This document shows, one piece after another, positions 37,350 through 45,503 of a stretch of 64,000 nucleotides of DNA. The stretch covers positions 3,483,001-3,547,000 of the forward strand of contig CP019636.1 of assembly GCA_002163975.1 (NCBI GenBank). Direction: 5' to 3'. The DNA is from Nostocales cyanobacterium HT-58-2. GTDB lineage: Bacteria > Cyanobacteriota > Cyanobacteriia > Cyanobacteriales > Nostocaceae. The notes under the pieces are model-generated. The model was not told the origin of the DNA. It saw nothing but the letters and a program-made list of their open reading frames with translations, and did not search any database. Position 1 is the stretch's first letter. Each line of letters starts with the position of its first letter. The translations under genes and the position numbers were made by a program.

Positions 37350-37976
37350 CTAACCAGTATTAGCCGAGCATTTGGTCGCCAGCACACAGAAACCCTGATC
37401 TGTCTCCACCAAATGTGCTTCAGTAAAGCCAGCCGTCGTAAGCATCTCGGTCAATCCAGTACTCGATTGCCCGGATTGAGGAGTAAACCCAAGCGCAATC
37501 TTGCCACCCACCTTCATCACCCGCCGCATTTCCCGCAGTCCAACCATCGCATCTGACCAAACTTGCATGGAGTTGATCGCCAAGGCCTTATCAAAGGTGT
37601 CATCTGCAAACGGCAGTGCTTCAACTGAGCCATACTGAAGTTGGACTAAGCCAGCCTTAATCGCTTTCGCATCCCGCGCTCTGGCTTGCTCAACCATTTC
37701 CTTGGAATAGTCAACGCCCGCTATGTATCCGGTTGATGTCGCAGCCGCCAGAATCTCAATGCCTACTCCAGGTCCGAATCCAACTTCTAGCACTTTTTCA
37801 TCTGGCTGAGCATCAAGTAGATGAATCACCCACTGGATGAAATCACGCTTTGTGTGAGCCAAGATAAGACCTCCTAACCGACCAAGTATCCCTTTAGGTC
37901 GCCCAAACATATGCATCAGAAGACTGCGCACAATACCCAAATGCTGCTGTTCTCGCTGATTATTGTGCATAAACAT
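37350..37976 (-). CDS. SAM-dependent methyltransferase coupled to the RND pump gene
   Basis: 208 residues from the ATG at 37976, whose A is shared with the TGA of the pump gene (TGATG), so translation is coupled. SAM motif I KVLEVGFGPGVGIEILAAA; motif II VDYSKEMVEQARARDAKA; later ALPFADDTFDKALAINSMQVW and VMKVGGKIALGF. The pattern is UbiE/type-11. Substrate unknown. Its place as the last gene of a heavy-metal efflux operon is odd. ArsM-like metalloid methylation would require conserved Cys residues; only one Cys pair near the C-terminus is seen, so that is not supported. Confidence 0.82.
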   Translation of the reverse strand: MFMHNNQREQQHLGIVRSLLMHMFGRPKGILGRLGGLILAHTKRDFIQWVIHLLDAQPDEKVLEVGFGPGVGIEILAAATSTGYIAGVDYSKEMVEQARARDAKAIKAGLVQLQYGSVEALPFADDTFDKALAINSMQVWSDAMVGLREMRRVMKVGGKIALGFTPQSGQSSTGLTEMLTTAGFTEAHLVETDQGFCVLATKCSANTG

Positions 37977-40900
37977 CACTGCTCCAAGACGACTCCAACT
38001 GCCTTACCATTATTAACAATTGGCGTAGTTCGCTTTGGCAGTAAAATCTTGCCAAACTTAGCATACAACGCTGGTAAAACTACCAGTGTTAATGCTGTAG
38101 AAGTAAACAAACCACCCAATACCACTATTGACAGTGGTTGCAGAATTTCCTTTCCAGGACCACTCTCAATTACCAGAGGGGCTAATCCCAAAGCTGATGT
38201 AAAAGCTGTCATCAAAATGGCGTTAAGTCGTTCCATTGAACCTTTCATTAACACTTCCTTGAGTGCCATTCCTTCAGCATATTTGGTGTTGTAATTATCT
38301 ACTAACAACAAACCATTACGAGTAGCAACTCCAAATAGAGTGACAAAGCCAACCAATGAAGCGATAGAAATAACGCCACCAGTCGCCACAGAAAAGACTC
38401 CCCCCACCAATGCCAAAGGTAAGTTAATCATAATCATGGCGGTAGAAGAAATAGATTTGACTGAAAGATACATAATTACAGTGATGGCAACAAAGGCAAT
38501 GACACTGAAAATTAAGATATTTTGAGTTGCTCTTTCTTGCGCCTCAAATTGACCTGCATACTGAATATAGTAACCAGAAGGTGGATGTACCTGCTGATTC
38601 ACTTTGTCTCGAATTTCATCGACAATAGAGTGCAAATCTCTACCGCTAGCATTAGCAGAAACGACAATTAAACGAGAGACATTCTCTCTATTAATAGTGT
38701 TGGGACCAGTACCGTTGTCAATTGTGGCAACTTGTGCCAGAAGAATCTTTTGACCGTCAGAAGTATCTACTAACAAATCGCGAATGGTATCCAGATTTTG
38801 ACGTGCCTCTGGTTTTAACCAAACAAGTAAGTCGAAAGTTTGTTGATTCTCCAAAACTTGAGATACCACTCTTCCATTGAGGGCAGTTTCAATGATTTCG
38901 GAAAGTTTTCCTACTGTTAAACCATATCTCGCAGCTGCCGGTCTATTGAACTTAATTTGTATTTGTTCTACTGGAACTTGTGGTTCAAGTTGTAAATCGA
39001 CAATGCCACTAACAGTTTTCATCACCTCATTAACTTGACTCCCAATGGTACGGAGTTGTTCTAAGTCAGGACCAAAAATTTTGACGGCGATCGCACTCCT
39101 TACTCCAGACAACACCTCATCCATCCGGTGAGAAATAAAACCCCCAATATTTGGTGCGACTCCTGGTAATTTGTTGAACTCGGCTCGTAGCTTCTCAATA
39201 GTTTCTTCCCTATCTTTTAATCCTTTGTCGCTCAACGTGATATCTAAATGTGCTGAATTCACACCTGCTGCATCCGCATCACCAGGCGCACGTCCAGAAC
39301 GTAATTGCACATAAGGAAATCTGGGGTCATTTTTGAGTGCATCTTGAAGAGCAAATCCTGCACTATTTGTCGCTTCAAGAGACACACCCGGATAAAGCGT
39401 TAAAGTATTTACTAAAGTTTGCTCTTGAAACTCTGGTAAAAAAACTCTTCCAAAAGAGGGAACAATCACAATGGCTGCTATGAGGCTGGCAGCAGCTAAG
39501 GCTAAAATAATTCCAGAATGGCGCATCGAAAAAGTTAATAAAGGACGATACAGTCCTTTAAAAAATCTTGCAACCCTTGGCTCTGTTTCTGGTAAATTGC
39601 CATGAGGCAGTAGAATTGCACATAAAGCTGGAGTTACAGTTAATGCCGTTACGCTAGAAGCAATCACTGCTGCCATATAACCCAATCCCATAGGAATGAA
39701 AATGCTCCCTTCTACACCAGTCAAGGCAAAAACTGGGGAGAAAACAACTATGGTAATGACGGTGGCTCCAAATACTGAATCCCGCACTTCCTGACAACCG
39801 TCAAATACCACATCTAATATGGGACGCGGGTTGAGGGAGTGCTTATTCTCTCGCAGGTTGCGGTAAACATTTTCAGCATCGACAATCGCATCATCAACGG
39901 CAGAACCAATTGCGACTGCTAATCCTCCTAAAGTCATTGTATTTAAACCTTGTCCCACCCAATTAAGTAGTAGGACTCCTACTAATAAAGACAATGGAAG
40001 GGCAGTTAAACAAATAGCCAGGTTGCGCCAATTCATTAAAAATGGAATGAGGATAAGCGCAACAATAATACTACCTTCAACTAAAGCCTCTCTAACATTT
40101 TCAATCGAAGAATCGATATAGTTTTCTTGACGGAAGGTAGCTTGTACCTTAATGTCTTTGGGCAAGCTTGCTTTAATTTCTTCCATCACTGCTTCGATGG
40201 CACGGGTAACAGTAGGAGTATCAGCTTGAGGCTGTTTATTTATCATGACGATAATGGCTTTTTGACCATTAAAGCTACCATCACCTCGTTTAATAGCTGC
40301 ACCAATTTGTACATCAGCAACATCAGATATTTTGACAGGGGTGCCGTTGCGAGCAGTAACCACTGATTGCTGTAATTCTTCTATAGACTCAATCCGCCCA
40401 ATACCCCGAATTAACTTCTCGCGATCAGAGGTGATTAAATAGCCACCAGGAGCATTGACATTGGCAGCAGATGTCGCTTCAACTATGTCTTCTAAGGTGA
40501 CATTAAAAGCTTTTAACTTTTGGTGGTCAACCAAGACTTGATATTGACGAACATCGCCGCCATACGCTATCACTTGGCTCACGCCGGGAACAGCCAAGAT
40601 ACGATTTGTCACTTGCCAATCAATAATGCGCCGTACTTCCATTAAAGGAGTCGTTTGAGAAGTAAAGGCGTATTGTAATACAGTCCCGATGGGGGAAGTA
40701 GTGGGAGAAATTTGCGGCGTTTCTACTGCTTCTGGCAGTTTACTTTGAGCTTGTTGTAAGCGCTCTGTTACTAATTGGCGAGCTTGATAGATATCAGTAC
40801 CCCAATTAAAAATGACTTTGACAACTGAGAGTCCTGATGCACTTGCAGAACGTACAACTGTCACTCCTGGAGTCCCGTTGATGGAACTTTCAATTGGTAA

Positions 40901-41098
40901 AGTGACCAGGGATTCAACTTCTTCGGGAGCAAGTCCAGGGGCTTCGGTTTGAATTTCAACCTGTGGTGGTGCAAAACTGGGAAAGACATCCAAGGGCATT
41001 TGGATAATTGTACGAAATATCCAAATAGTGACGACAATGGTACCCAGAATGACTAGCCAACGGCGAGCGATCGCCCATTTAATGATGGCACTCAGCAT
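37976..41098 (-). CDS. HME-family RND heavy-metal efflux pump (CusA/CzcA-like)
   Basis: 1040 residues, twelve transmembrane helices and two large periplasmic loops. The start MLSAIIKWAIARRWLVILGTIV is TM1; TM4 carries the proton-relay region GGLAVAIGSAVDDAIVDAENVYRNL. The N-loop TEAPGLAPEEVESLVTLPIE and GTPGVTVVRSASASGLSVVKV are hallmarks of CzcA/CusA. It exports metal cations from the periplasm or cytoplasm through an outer-membrane channel, driven by protons. 15 bp after the adaptor gene, in one operon with the methyltransferase. No outer-membrane (TolC/CusC) gene is in the window, so the channel must be encoded elsewhere. Specificity (Cu versus Co/Zn/Ni) is inferred as Cu from the neighbours. 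Confidence 0.93.
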   Translation of the reverse strand: MLSAIIKWAIARRWLVILGTIVVTIWIFRTIIQMPLDVFPSFAPPQVEIQTEAPGLAPEEVESLVTLPIESSINGTPGVTVVRSASASGLSVVKVIFNWGTDIYQARQLVTERLQQAQSKLPEAVETPQISPTTSPIGTVLQYAFTSQTTPLMEVRRIIDWQVTNRILAVPGVSQVIAYGGDVRQYQVLVDHQKLKAFNVTLEDIVEATSAANVNAPGGYLITSDREKLIRGIGRIESIEELQQSVVTARNGTPVKISDVADVQIGAAIKRGDGSFNGQKAIIVMINKQPQADTPTVTRAIEAVMEEIKASLPKDIKVQATFRQENYIDSSIENVREALVEGSIIVALILIPFLMNWRNLAICLTALPLSLLVGVLLLNWVGQGLNTMTLGGLAVAIGSAVDDAIVDAENVYRNLRENKHSLNPRPILDVVFDGCQEVRDSVFGATVITIVVFSPVFALTGVEGSIFIPMGLGYMAAVIASSVTALTVTPALCAILLPHGNLPETEPRVARFFKGLYRPLLTFSMRHSGIILALAAASLIAAIVIVPSFGRVFLPEFQEQTLVNTLTLYPGVSLEATNSAGFALQDALKNDPRFPYVQLRSGRAPGDADAAGVNSAHLDITLSDKGLKDREETIEKLRAEFNKLPGVAPNIGGFISHRMDEVLSGVRSAIAVKIFGPDLEQLRTIGSQVNEVMKTVSGIVDLQLEPQVPVEQIQIKFNRPAAARYGLTVGKLSEIIETALNGRVVSQVLENQQTFDLLVWLKPEARQNLDTIRDLLVDTSDGQKILLAQVATIDNGTGPNTINRENVSRLIVVSANASGRDLHSIVDEIRDKVNQQVHPPSGYYIQYAGQFEAQERATQNILIFSVIAFVAITVIMYLSVKSISSTAMIMINLPLALVGGVFSVATGGVISIASLVGFVTLFGVATRNGLLLVDNYNTKYAEGMALKEVLMKGSMERLNAILMTAFTSALGLAPLVIESGPGKEILQPLSIVVLGGLFTSTALTLVVLPALYAKFGKILLPKRTTPIVNNGKAVGVVLEQ

Positions 41099-41113
41099 TT
41101 TTATTAATTGTCT

Positions 41114-42793
41114 TTATTTTTGATGAGTCACTTTTGATTCGTGATCAGTAACGCGGTGGTTGTCATCCCAAGATGTTGAGTCCGAAGGTTTTGCAGAATC
41201 ACTGAGAGATTCTTCTGGTAAAAAAGCAAATTCTGCTGATAGTTGAGATTTTGTGCGACGACTAGACCAGAAAGCACCAGCCATGAAAGCAGCAGTAGCC
41301 AGCGCAGTTCCTCCTCCTGTTGCAATCAGCCACAGGGGTACTGGCAAGTTAGGTGTTTTAGCTTCAGTTGGTTGTGAGGAAGGTTGGGTGTGTTCGTCTT
41401 CTTTTGACTGACTACCCCCCCGTAAAGACTGAGCATAAAGTTGAGGAGCACGCTGAGTGACAATCATATCTTCCTCAAATAAACCAGTCTTGACCTCAAC
41501 CATGTCCCCTGAAGTTTGACCTAAAGTGACTTCAACGGGCTGATAGGCGTTCCCATTTTGCACGTAAACCTGTTTCTTACCATTTGCCTCAACTACAGCT
41601 GCAGTAGGAACAGCCAAGATACCTGTTGATGTTTGGTCTGTCAAAACTTCTAGTTCTGCAAACATCCCTGGCTTGAGAACTCCGCCGGGGTTATCTATTT
41701 CGGCTTTCACAGGCACTACCCGTGTTTCACCTTCCACCACTGACCCAACCACAGCAATTCGTCCAGTGAATGTGCGATTAGGCACAGAAGCCACCTTCAA
41801 GCTGACTCGTTGACCCGTCCTTATCTTTCCCAAATCTTTTTCATAGATATTTGCAGTGGCATATACCCGACTGTCATTGGCGATCGTCATCAGTTTGCCA
41901 CCTGCATCCTCAAAGGATTGACCCAGGGTAGCTTCTCTATCAGCAACTCGACCGGAAATCGGAGATGTTACCGTCACCAGTCCCTTAGCATTGGCACTGT
42001 TTCCTAATTGTTGTAACCGAGTTTGATAAGTAGCATGACTAAGTTGAATATGTTTTTTTGCTACTTCAACTGCTGATTGAGCACGTTTGAGTTTATTTTC
42101 TGCATCAATCACGTCCCGACGGCTCGAAGCTTTGGTCAGTTCCGCTTTGGCTTGTGCTAGTTGAGTTTGGGATTCCAAAGCATTACGTCGTGGCAAAGCA
42201 CCAGAATCAGCTAACTGGTTGTCCTTGTCGTATTTCTCTTGAGCAAATCCCACTTGACTCTGTGCTTCGGCTATCTCTGCGGCAGCTATTTGCTGATATT
42301 TTTCGTAGTTTTGCTGAGCCAACCGTAAGTCAGCTTCCGCTTGTTGTAAATCAGCCTGAGCTTCAGCGAGTTTTTCTTGAGAGTTCACCCGCAGTTCCAC
42401 CAAGTCAGGACTGGTGACAACAGCAACTGGTTGACCTTTTTTCACGACTGCACCAGGTTCTACCAACAACTCAACCACTTTCGCCCCAGAAATTGGGGTA
42501 GTCACTTCCACTTTTTGACTAGGCAAAGTTTCAATCTGCCCAGTGGTTTTAATAGCAACAGCTAGTTGCTGACGTTTCACTGGCTCAATTTTAATTCCTA
42601 AACGTTTTGCGGTTTGAGTATCAACTTGAATAGAACCAGTATTTTGAGAGGCTTCACTTGCTCCTTGAAATTCGTTTCCATGTCCGCCGTGAGCTAAAAC
42701 AGTTGAGGGATTAGCTAATAACAGCAGGCTTGCAAGTGTACTAGAAACACAACGAATTGCTGTGAGTTGTTGGGAAAGCAGAGAGTTTAGCAT
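41114..42793 (-). CDS. RND efflux periplasmic adaptor (membrane fusion protein, CusB-like)
   Basis: 559 residues. Signal peptide with mature start near AHGGHGNE, a His-rich tip. Barrel-sandwich halves are at ~80-130 (TTPISGAKVVELLVEPGAVVKKGQPVAVV) and ~285-310 (VTSPISGRVADREATLGQSFEDAGG), separated by a long Ala/Gln/Glu coiled-coil hairpin (~135-270). A beta-barrel domain follows (VYATANIYEKDLGKIRTGQRVSLKV). Unusually, a C-terminal transmembrane helix (~485-505) and a ~50-residue charged tail follow the adaptor fold, as in some cyanobacterial homologues. First gene of the pump operon; an ATGAAAT direct repeat lies 104 bp upstream. Confidence 0.9.
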   Translation of the reverse strand: MLNSLLSQQLTAIRCVSSTLASLLLLANPSTVLAHGGHGNEFQGASEASQNTGSIQVDTQTAKRLGIKIEPVKRQQLAVAIKTTGQIETLPSQKVEVTTPISGAKVVELLVEPGAVVKKGQPVAVVTSPDLVELRVNSQEKLAEAQADLQQAEADLRLAQQNYEKYQQIAAAEIAEAQSQVGFAQEKYDKDNQLADSGALPRRNALESQTQLAQAKAELTKASSRRDVIDAENKLKRAQSAVEVAKKHIQLSHATYQTRLQQLGNSANAKGLVTVTSPISGRVADREATLGQSFEDAGGKLMTIANDSRVYATANIYEKDLGKIRTGQRVSLKVASVPNRTFTGRIAVVGSVVEGETRVVPVKAEIDNPGGVLKPGMFAELEVLTDQTSTGILAVPTAAVVEANGKKQVYVQNGNAYQPVEVTLGQTSGDMVEVKTGLFEEDMIVTQRAPQLYAQSLRGGSQSKEDEHTQPSSQPTEAKTPNLPVPLWLIATGGGTALATAAFMAGAFWSSRRTKSQLSAEFAFLPEESLSDSAKPSDSTSWDDNHRVTDHESKVTHQK

Positions 42794-42896
42794 TGCGCTG
42801 AAAAAGTCCTTGAGTACTGGGGGAAAGGAGTTGCAATCGCGAATTTGTATTAGTGGGCGCTCTTAATGCACACACCTTTTAGTCTTGCAGCAAGAA

Positions 42897-42914
42897 ATGA
42901 AATGAGGATGAAAT
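42897..42914 (-). promoter_or_regulatory. Candidate response-regulator site upstream of the pump operon
   Basis: ATGAAAT-GAGG-ATGAAAT: two 7-bp direct repeats 11 bp apart, 104 bp before the adaptor start. The same arrangement occurs at 43793 and 44018. Direct repeats one helical turn apart are the usual targets of OmpR-family dimers. Confidence 0.6.
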
Positions 42915-42929
42915 CGCGCTTGCTCTTGC

Positions 42930-43646
42930 TTACTGGTTGTACCAAGCTTGTCGCCACTGCTTCATTTGGTCAATCTCTTTCTGTTGAGAGGTGATAATAT
43001 CTTGAGCCAATTTCTTGATTTCAGGGCGCTTGGACTTACTTAATGCATCTTGCGCCATTGTTATTGCCCCTTCATGGTGCGGAATCATTGCATTGATGAA
43101 ACGTAGATCGAACTGAGCATCAGCAGCCCCTAAGTCCATGTCCATTCGCATAGCTTTTTCTTGTTCGGAAGACATTGGCATCATGTGATTCATCTGAGCA
43201 TGCCAAGCCATTGGCGTACTAGGTGCTTTGGGATACCATGCTGTGCGCCACTGTTTCAACTCAGCAATTTCTTTGTTTTGAGCTTTGATGATTTCGCCTG
43301 CCAGTTTTTTGATTTCAGGACGTTTTGATTTCTGTTGGGCTTCTTTTGCCATCTGGGTTGCACCTTGATGGTGTGGAATCATAGCATCAATGAACCGCAA
43401 ATCGTAGTTAGCATCTGCTGGACCATTATCCATTGCCATGCTATGGTTCATGCCACTACCATGATGCATACCACTGCCGTGGTCCATCTGTTGCTTGTCG
43501 TTAGCCTCAGTTGCGCTGGTATTTGGGGCTTGGCTTTGATTTTGGGAAGCAATTGTGGAACAGGCTGTAAACACGCCGCTTGTAAAGGAAGCAAGTGTTA
43601 TAAAAGTCATCGCGAAAAACCCAGTTTTCCAAGAGATATGTTGCAT
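42930..43646 (-). CDS. DUF305 lipoprotein, CopM-like copper-binding protein (copy 1)
   Basis: 238 residues. The N-terminal signal ends at a lipobox-like VFTAC. A Met/His-rich linker follows (DHGSGMHHGSGMNHSMAMDN), then two DUF305 domains, each with the motif DLRFIxAMIPHHxGA and a terminal KQWRxAWY. DUF305 proteins are four-helix bundles; CopM of Synechocystis, with the same domains, binds Cu(I) in the periplasm and protects cells from copper. Differs from the copy at 48375 at roughly 30-35 positions. Upstream are both a MerR-type promoter and an ATGAAAT direct repeat. Single gene. Confidence 0.88.
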   Translation of the reverse strand: MQHISWKTGFFAMTFITLASFTSGVFTACSTIASQNQSQAPNTSATEANDKQQMDHGSGMHHGSGMNHSMAMDNGPADANYDLRFIDAMIPHHQGATQMAKEAQQKSKRPEIKKLAGEIIKAQNKEIAELKQWRTAWYPKAPSTPMAWHAQMNHMMPMSSEQEKAMRMDMDLGAADAQFDLRFINAMIPHHEGAITMAQDALSKSKRPEIKKLAQDIITSQQKEIDQMKQWRQAWYNQ

Positions 43647-43676
43647 AGACCTGAAATGTGTACCGTAGTTTCTACT

Positions 43677-43708
43677 ATTTTGAAATCTCCAGTCAACTGG
43701 AGTGTCAA
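43677..43708 (-). promoter_or_regulatory. MerR/CueR-type promoter of copM1
   Basis: TTGACA, then a 20-bp spacer containing the dyad CTCCAG-TTGA-CTGGAG, then CAAAAT. The overlong spacer filled by a dyad is the hallmark of promoters activated by MerR-family metal sensors. The start codon is ~30 bp downstream. Closely related sites precede copM2 and copZ. Confidence 0.65.
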
Positions 43709-43792
43709 CTACTATTTCCCGACAAGGGTAAAATAGCCAATCTGTTATTGGAGCAATAGAACTGCACCAATTGTTTAGTATTGCAAAGACAA

Positions 43793-43810
43793 ATGAAATT
43801 AGGATGAAAT
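43793..43810 (-). promoter_or_regulatory. Candidate response-regulator site upstream of copM1
   Basis: ATGAAAT-TAGG-ATGAAAT, 11-bp period, ~85 bp upstream of the MerR-type -35 box. Matches the sites at 42897 and 44018 in 14 of 14 repeat positions, and in most spacer positions. Confidence 0.6.
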
Positions 43811-44017
43811 GCTTCTACTAGATAGAGCAGAGCAGGGAATTAAAGCTTGGGTTGCTCAACTTAAACAGGAGGTTGGTTTGTAGAGCACTGTTTAGTTACC
43901 TACGAAATTTTTGCTGCTAGTTATTCTATATGTAGCACAGTTAACAATAGTCACTGAAAGCTAACGTAAGGAGTTCTAAAAAATCAATGTATAAGCCAGT
44001 ACAGCAAGCACAAGAAA

Positions 44018-44035
44018 ATGAAATTAGCATGAAAT
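44018..44035 (+). promoter_or_regulatory. Candidate response-regulator site upstream of the Csp-like gene
   Basis: ATGAAAT-TAGC-ATGAAAT, 11-bp period, 127 bp before the csp-like start. Between 43647 and 44161 nothing else except the copM1 regulatory sites is recognisable. Confidence 0.6.
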
Positions 44036-44161
44036 TCTTGTCATTCAATAGTTGGAAATGTTCATTCCCTCATAAGCAAGACGTAATTGCACCTATAGTT
44101 TATTAATCTCAAAGCAGTTCTGCCTTCACGGTAGACCATAGAAATTAAAGAGGTTGCAATA

Positions 44162-44530
44162 ATGACGATACAACAGCTGACATTGAATGAAATTAGCCAA
44201 GAAATGCAGCAGTGTATTCAAAACTGCTTGGACTGCCATAACATCTGCTTGAATACCGTGACCTACTGCCTACAAAAGGGTGGTCATCACGCAGAACCTG
44301 CTCATATCCGTCTGATGCTCGACTGTTCTGAAATTTGTCAAACAAGTGCCAATTTTATGCTCAGGAATTCTGACTTACACTCTCGTATCTGCGGTGCTTG
44401 TGCTGAAGTCTGTCAACGGTGTGCGGAAGATTGCGATCGCATGGGCGATGATGCTCAGATGAAATCTTGTGCGCAAATGTGTCGTCGTTGTGCTGATTCC
44501 TGCCGACAAATGGCAATGGCAAGGGCGTAA
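44162..44530 (+). CDS. Cys-rich four-helix-bundle copper storage protein (Csp-like)
   Basis: 122 residues with 16 Cys, mostly in CxxxC and CxxC spacings facing one side of helices (for example CIQNCLDCHNIC at 18-29; CGACAEVCQRCAEDC at 77-91; CAQMCRRCADSC at 103-114). This is the pattern of Csp proteins (DUF326), whose bundle core binds many Cu(I) ions. No signal peptide, so a cytosolic Csp3-type store. The only plus-strand gene of the island, with its own ATGAAAT direct repeat upstream. Ends at a hairpin shared with the cupredoxin gene. Confidence 0.9.
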   Translation: MTIQQLTLNEISQEMQQCIQNCLDCHNICLNTVTYCLQKGGHHAEPAHIRLMLDCSEICQTSANFMLRNSDLHSRICGACAEVCQRCAEDCDRMGDDAQMKSCAQMCRRCADSCRQMAMARA

Positions 44531-44580
44531 GTCATTGTAAACAATTCAGTTAAGACATTTATTCGTTGAGACACCACAAA

Positions 44581-44622
44581 GCAGAGGGGAAGAGTTATTG
44601 TCCAACCATTCTTCTCCTCTGC
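44581..44622. terminator. Hairpin between convergent csp-like and cupredoxin genes
   Basis: GCAGAGGGGAAG pairs imperfectly with CTTCTCCTCTGC around a ~18-base loop, 50 bp after the csp-like stop. It may end transcripts in both directions. Confidence 0.45.
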
Positions 44623-44690
44623 GCCCCTCCTTCCTGCTTCTCTCCTTTGCTATGTACCAAGTTCACGCTGAGTGCAAATGCTTCTCGTTT

Positions 44691-45260
44691 TCATGCTGAT
44701 ATCTGCGTAGCAAACTGCTGCGTGCCAAGAGCATTGGATGGCACCACTTCAATCACACCGCGAAACATATTCATACCGCAGGTAAAGGTGTAAGTTCCTG
44801 GTTCGTTGGGAGTAAACTCAATGGGAGTCACTTGGTTTAGGGGTAGCTCTTGGGCAATATGGAAGTCAGGAAATCGGATTTCTTCAAGGCAACTGCTGGG
44901 GTCTTGGCGGTAGAAGTTGAGGCGCACTCTTTGACCTGCATTAACCACTATTTGGCTTGGTTCATAACCACCATCAACGGTAATTGTTACCTCCTGGATA
45001 CCCTGGTTTGATCGTGCTTTTTGCAATTTTGGCTTACTCAGCAGAAACCACCATAACTCTAGTCCGATTAATCCTAATCCGCCAGCAGTAACGGCTCCTT
45101 TTACCCATAAGGGTTGTTCAATGCGACGAAACTGACCAGTTTGCCTCGTTTGAGATGGTTGCATCTGTTCGTAAGACATTTGTGCAACTGCTTTGTTAGA
45201 AGCAATTCCAAACATCAATCCCAAACTTGCAATACTACCAATAATTGTTATTTTGTTCAT
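44691..45260 (-). CDS. Membrane-anchored cupredoxin-domain protein
   Basis: 189 residues. Signal peptide 1-26, then a transmembrane helix at ~54-72 (VKGAVTAGGLGLIGLELWWFLL), then a cupredoxin fold (~88-180): EVTITVDGGYEPSQIVVNAGQRVRLNFYR and FTPNEPGTYTFTCGMNMFRGVIEV. Possible copper ligands are His in FPDFHIAQ and Cys/Met in TFTCGMNMF, although the classical type 1 site is not complete. Such proteins often accompany CopA-type ATPases and may pass Cu to or from the pump. 243 bp separate it from copA on the same strand. Confidence 0.8.
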   Translation of the reverse strand: MNKITIIGSIASLGLMFGIASNKAVAQMSYEQMQPSQTRQTGQFRRIEQPLWVKGAVTAGGLGLIGLELWWFLLSKPKLQKARSNQGIQEVTITVDGGYEPSQIVVNAGQRVRLNFYRQDPSSCLEEIRFPDFHIAQELPLNQVTPIEFTPNEPGTYTFTCGMNMFRGVIEVVPSNALGTQQFATQISA

Positions 45261-45503
45261 TATTTAAATGCCTCCATTTGCAAATGCAACTATATGGCAA
45301 GCTATACTAATACGCCATAGCTCCAAGTAAAAATCCGGCGTTGCAGAATAGTGGGATGAATTGAGTAGGCAGGGGAAGCAGGGGAAGAGATTTTATCACT
45401 TGCGAAATCATCCCTTGATTCAGCAATGCCAAAAATCTAAATCCTGCTAAGGTAGCGAAAAATGTTACTTTCGTAAGCATCGTCAGTACTCTTTGTCATT
45501 GAT

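Noticed and set aside
37350..37976. Arsenite methyltransferase (ArsM) identity for the pump-linked methyltransferase
   Set aside because: The conserved Cys set of ArsM is absent and no ars genes are seen.
40127..40366. Several 60-145-codon frames opposite the RND, adaptor, copA, gatB, STAND and AMIN genes
   Set aside because: All lie wholly within well-supported genes on the other strand and have no independent evidence.
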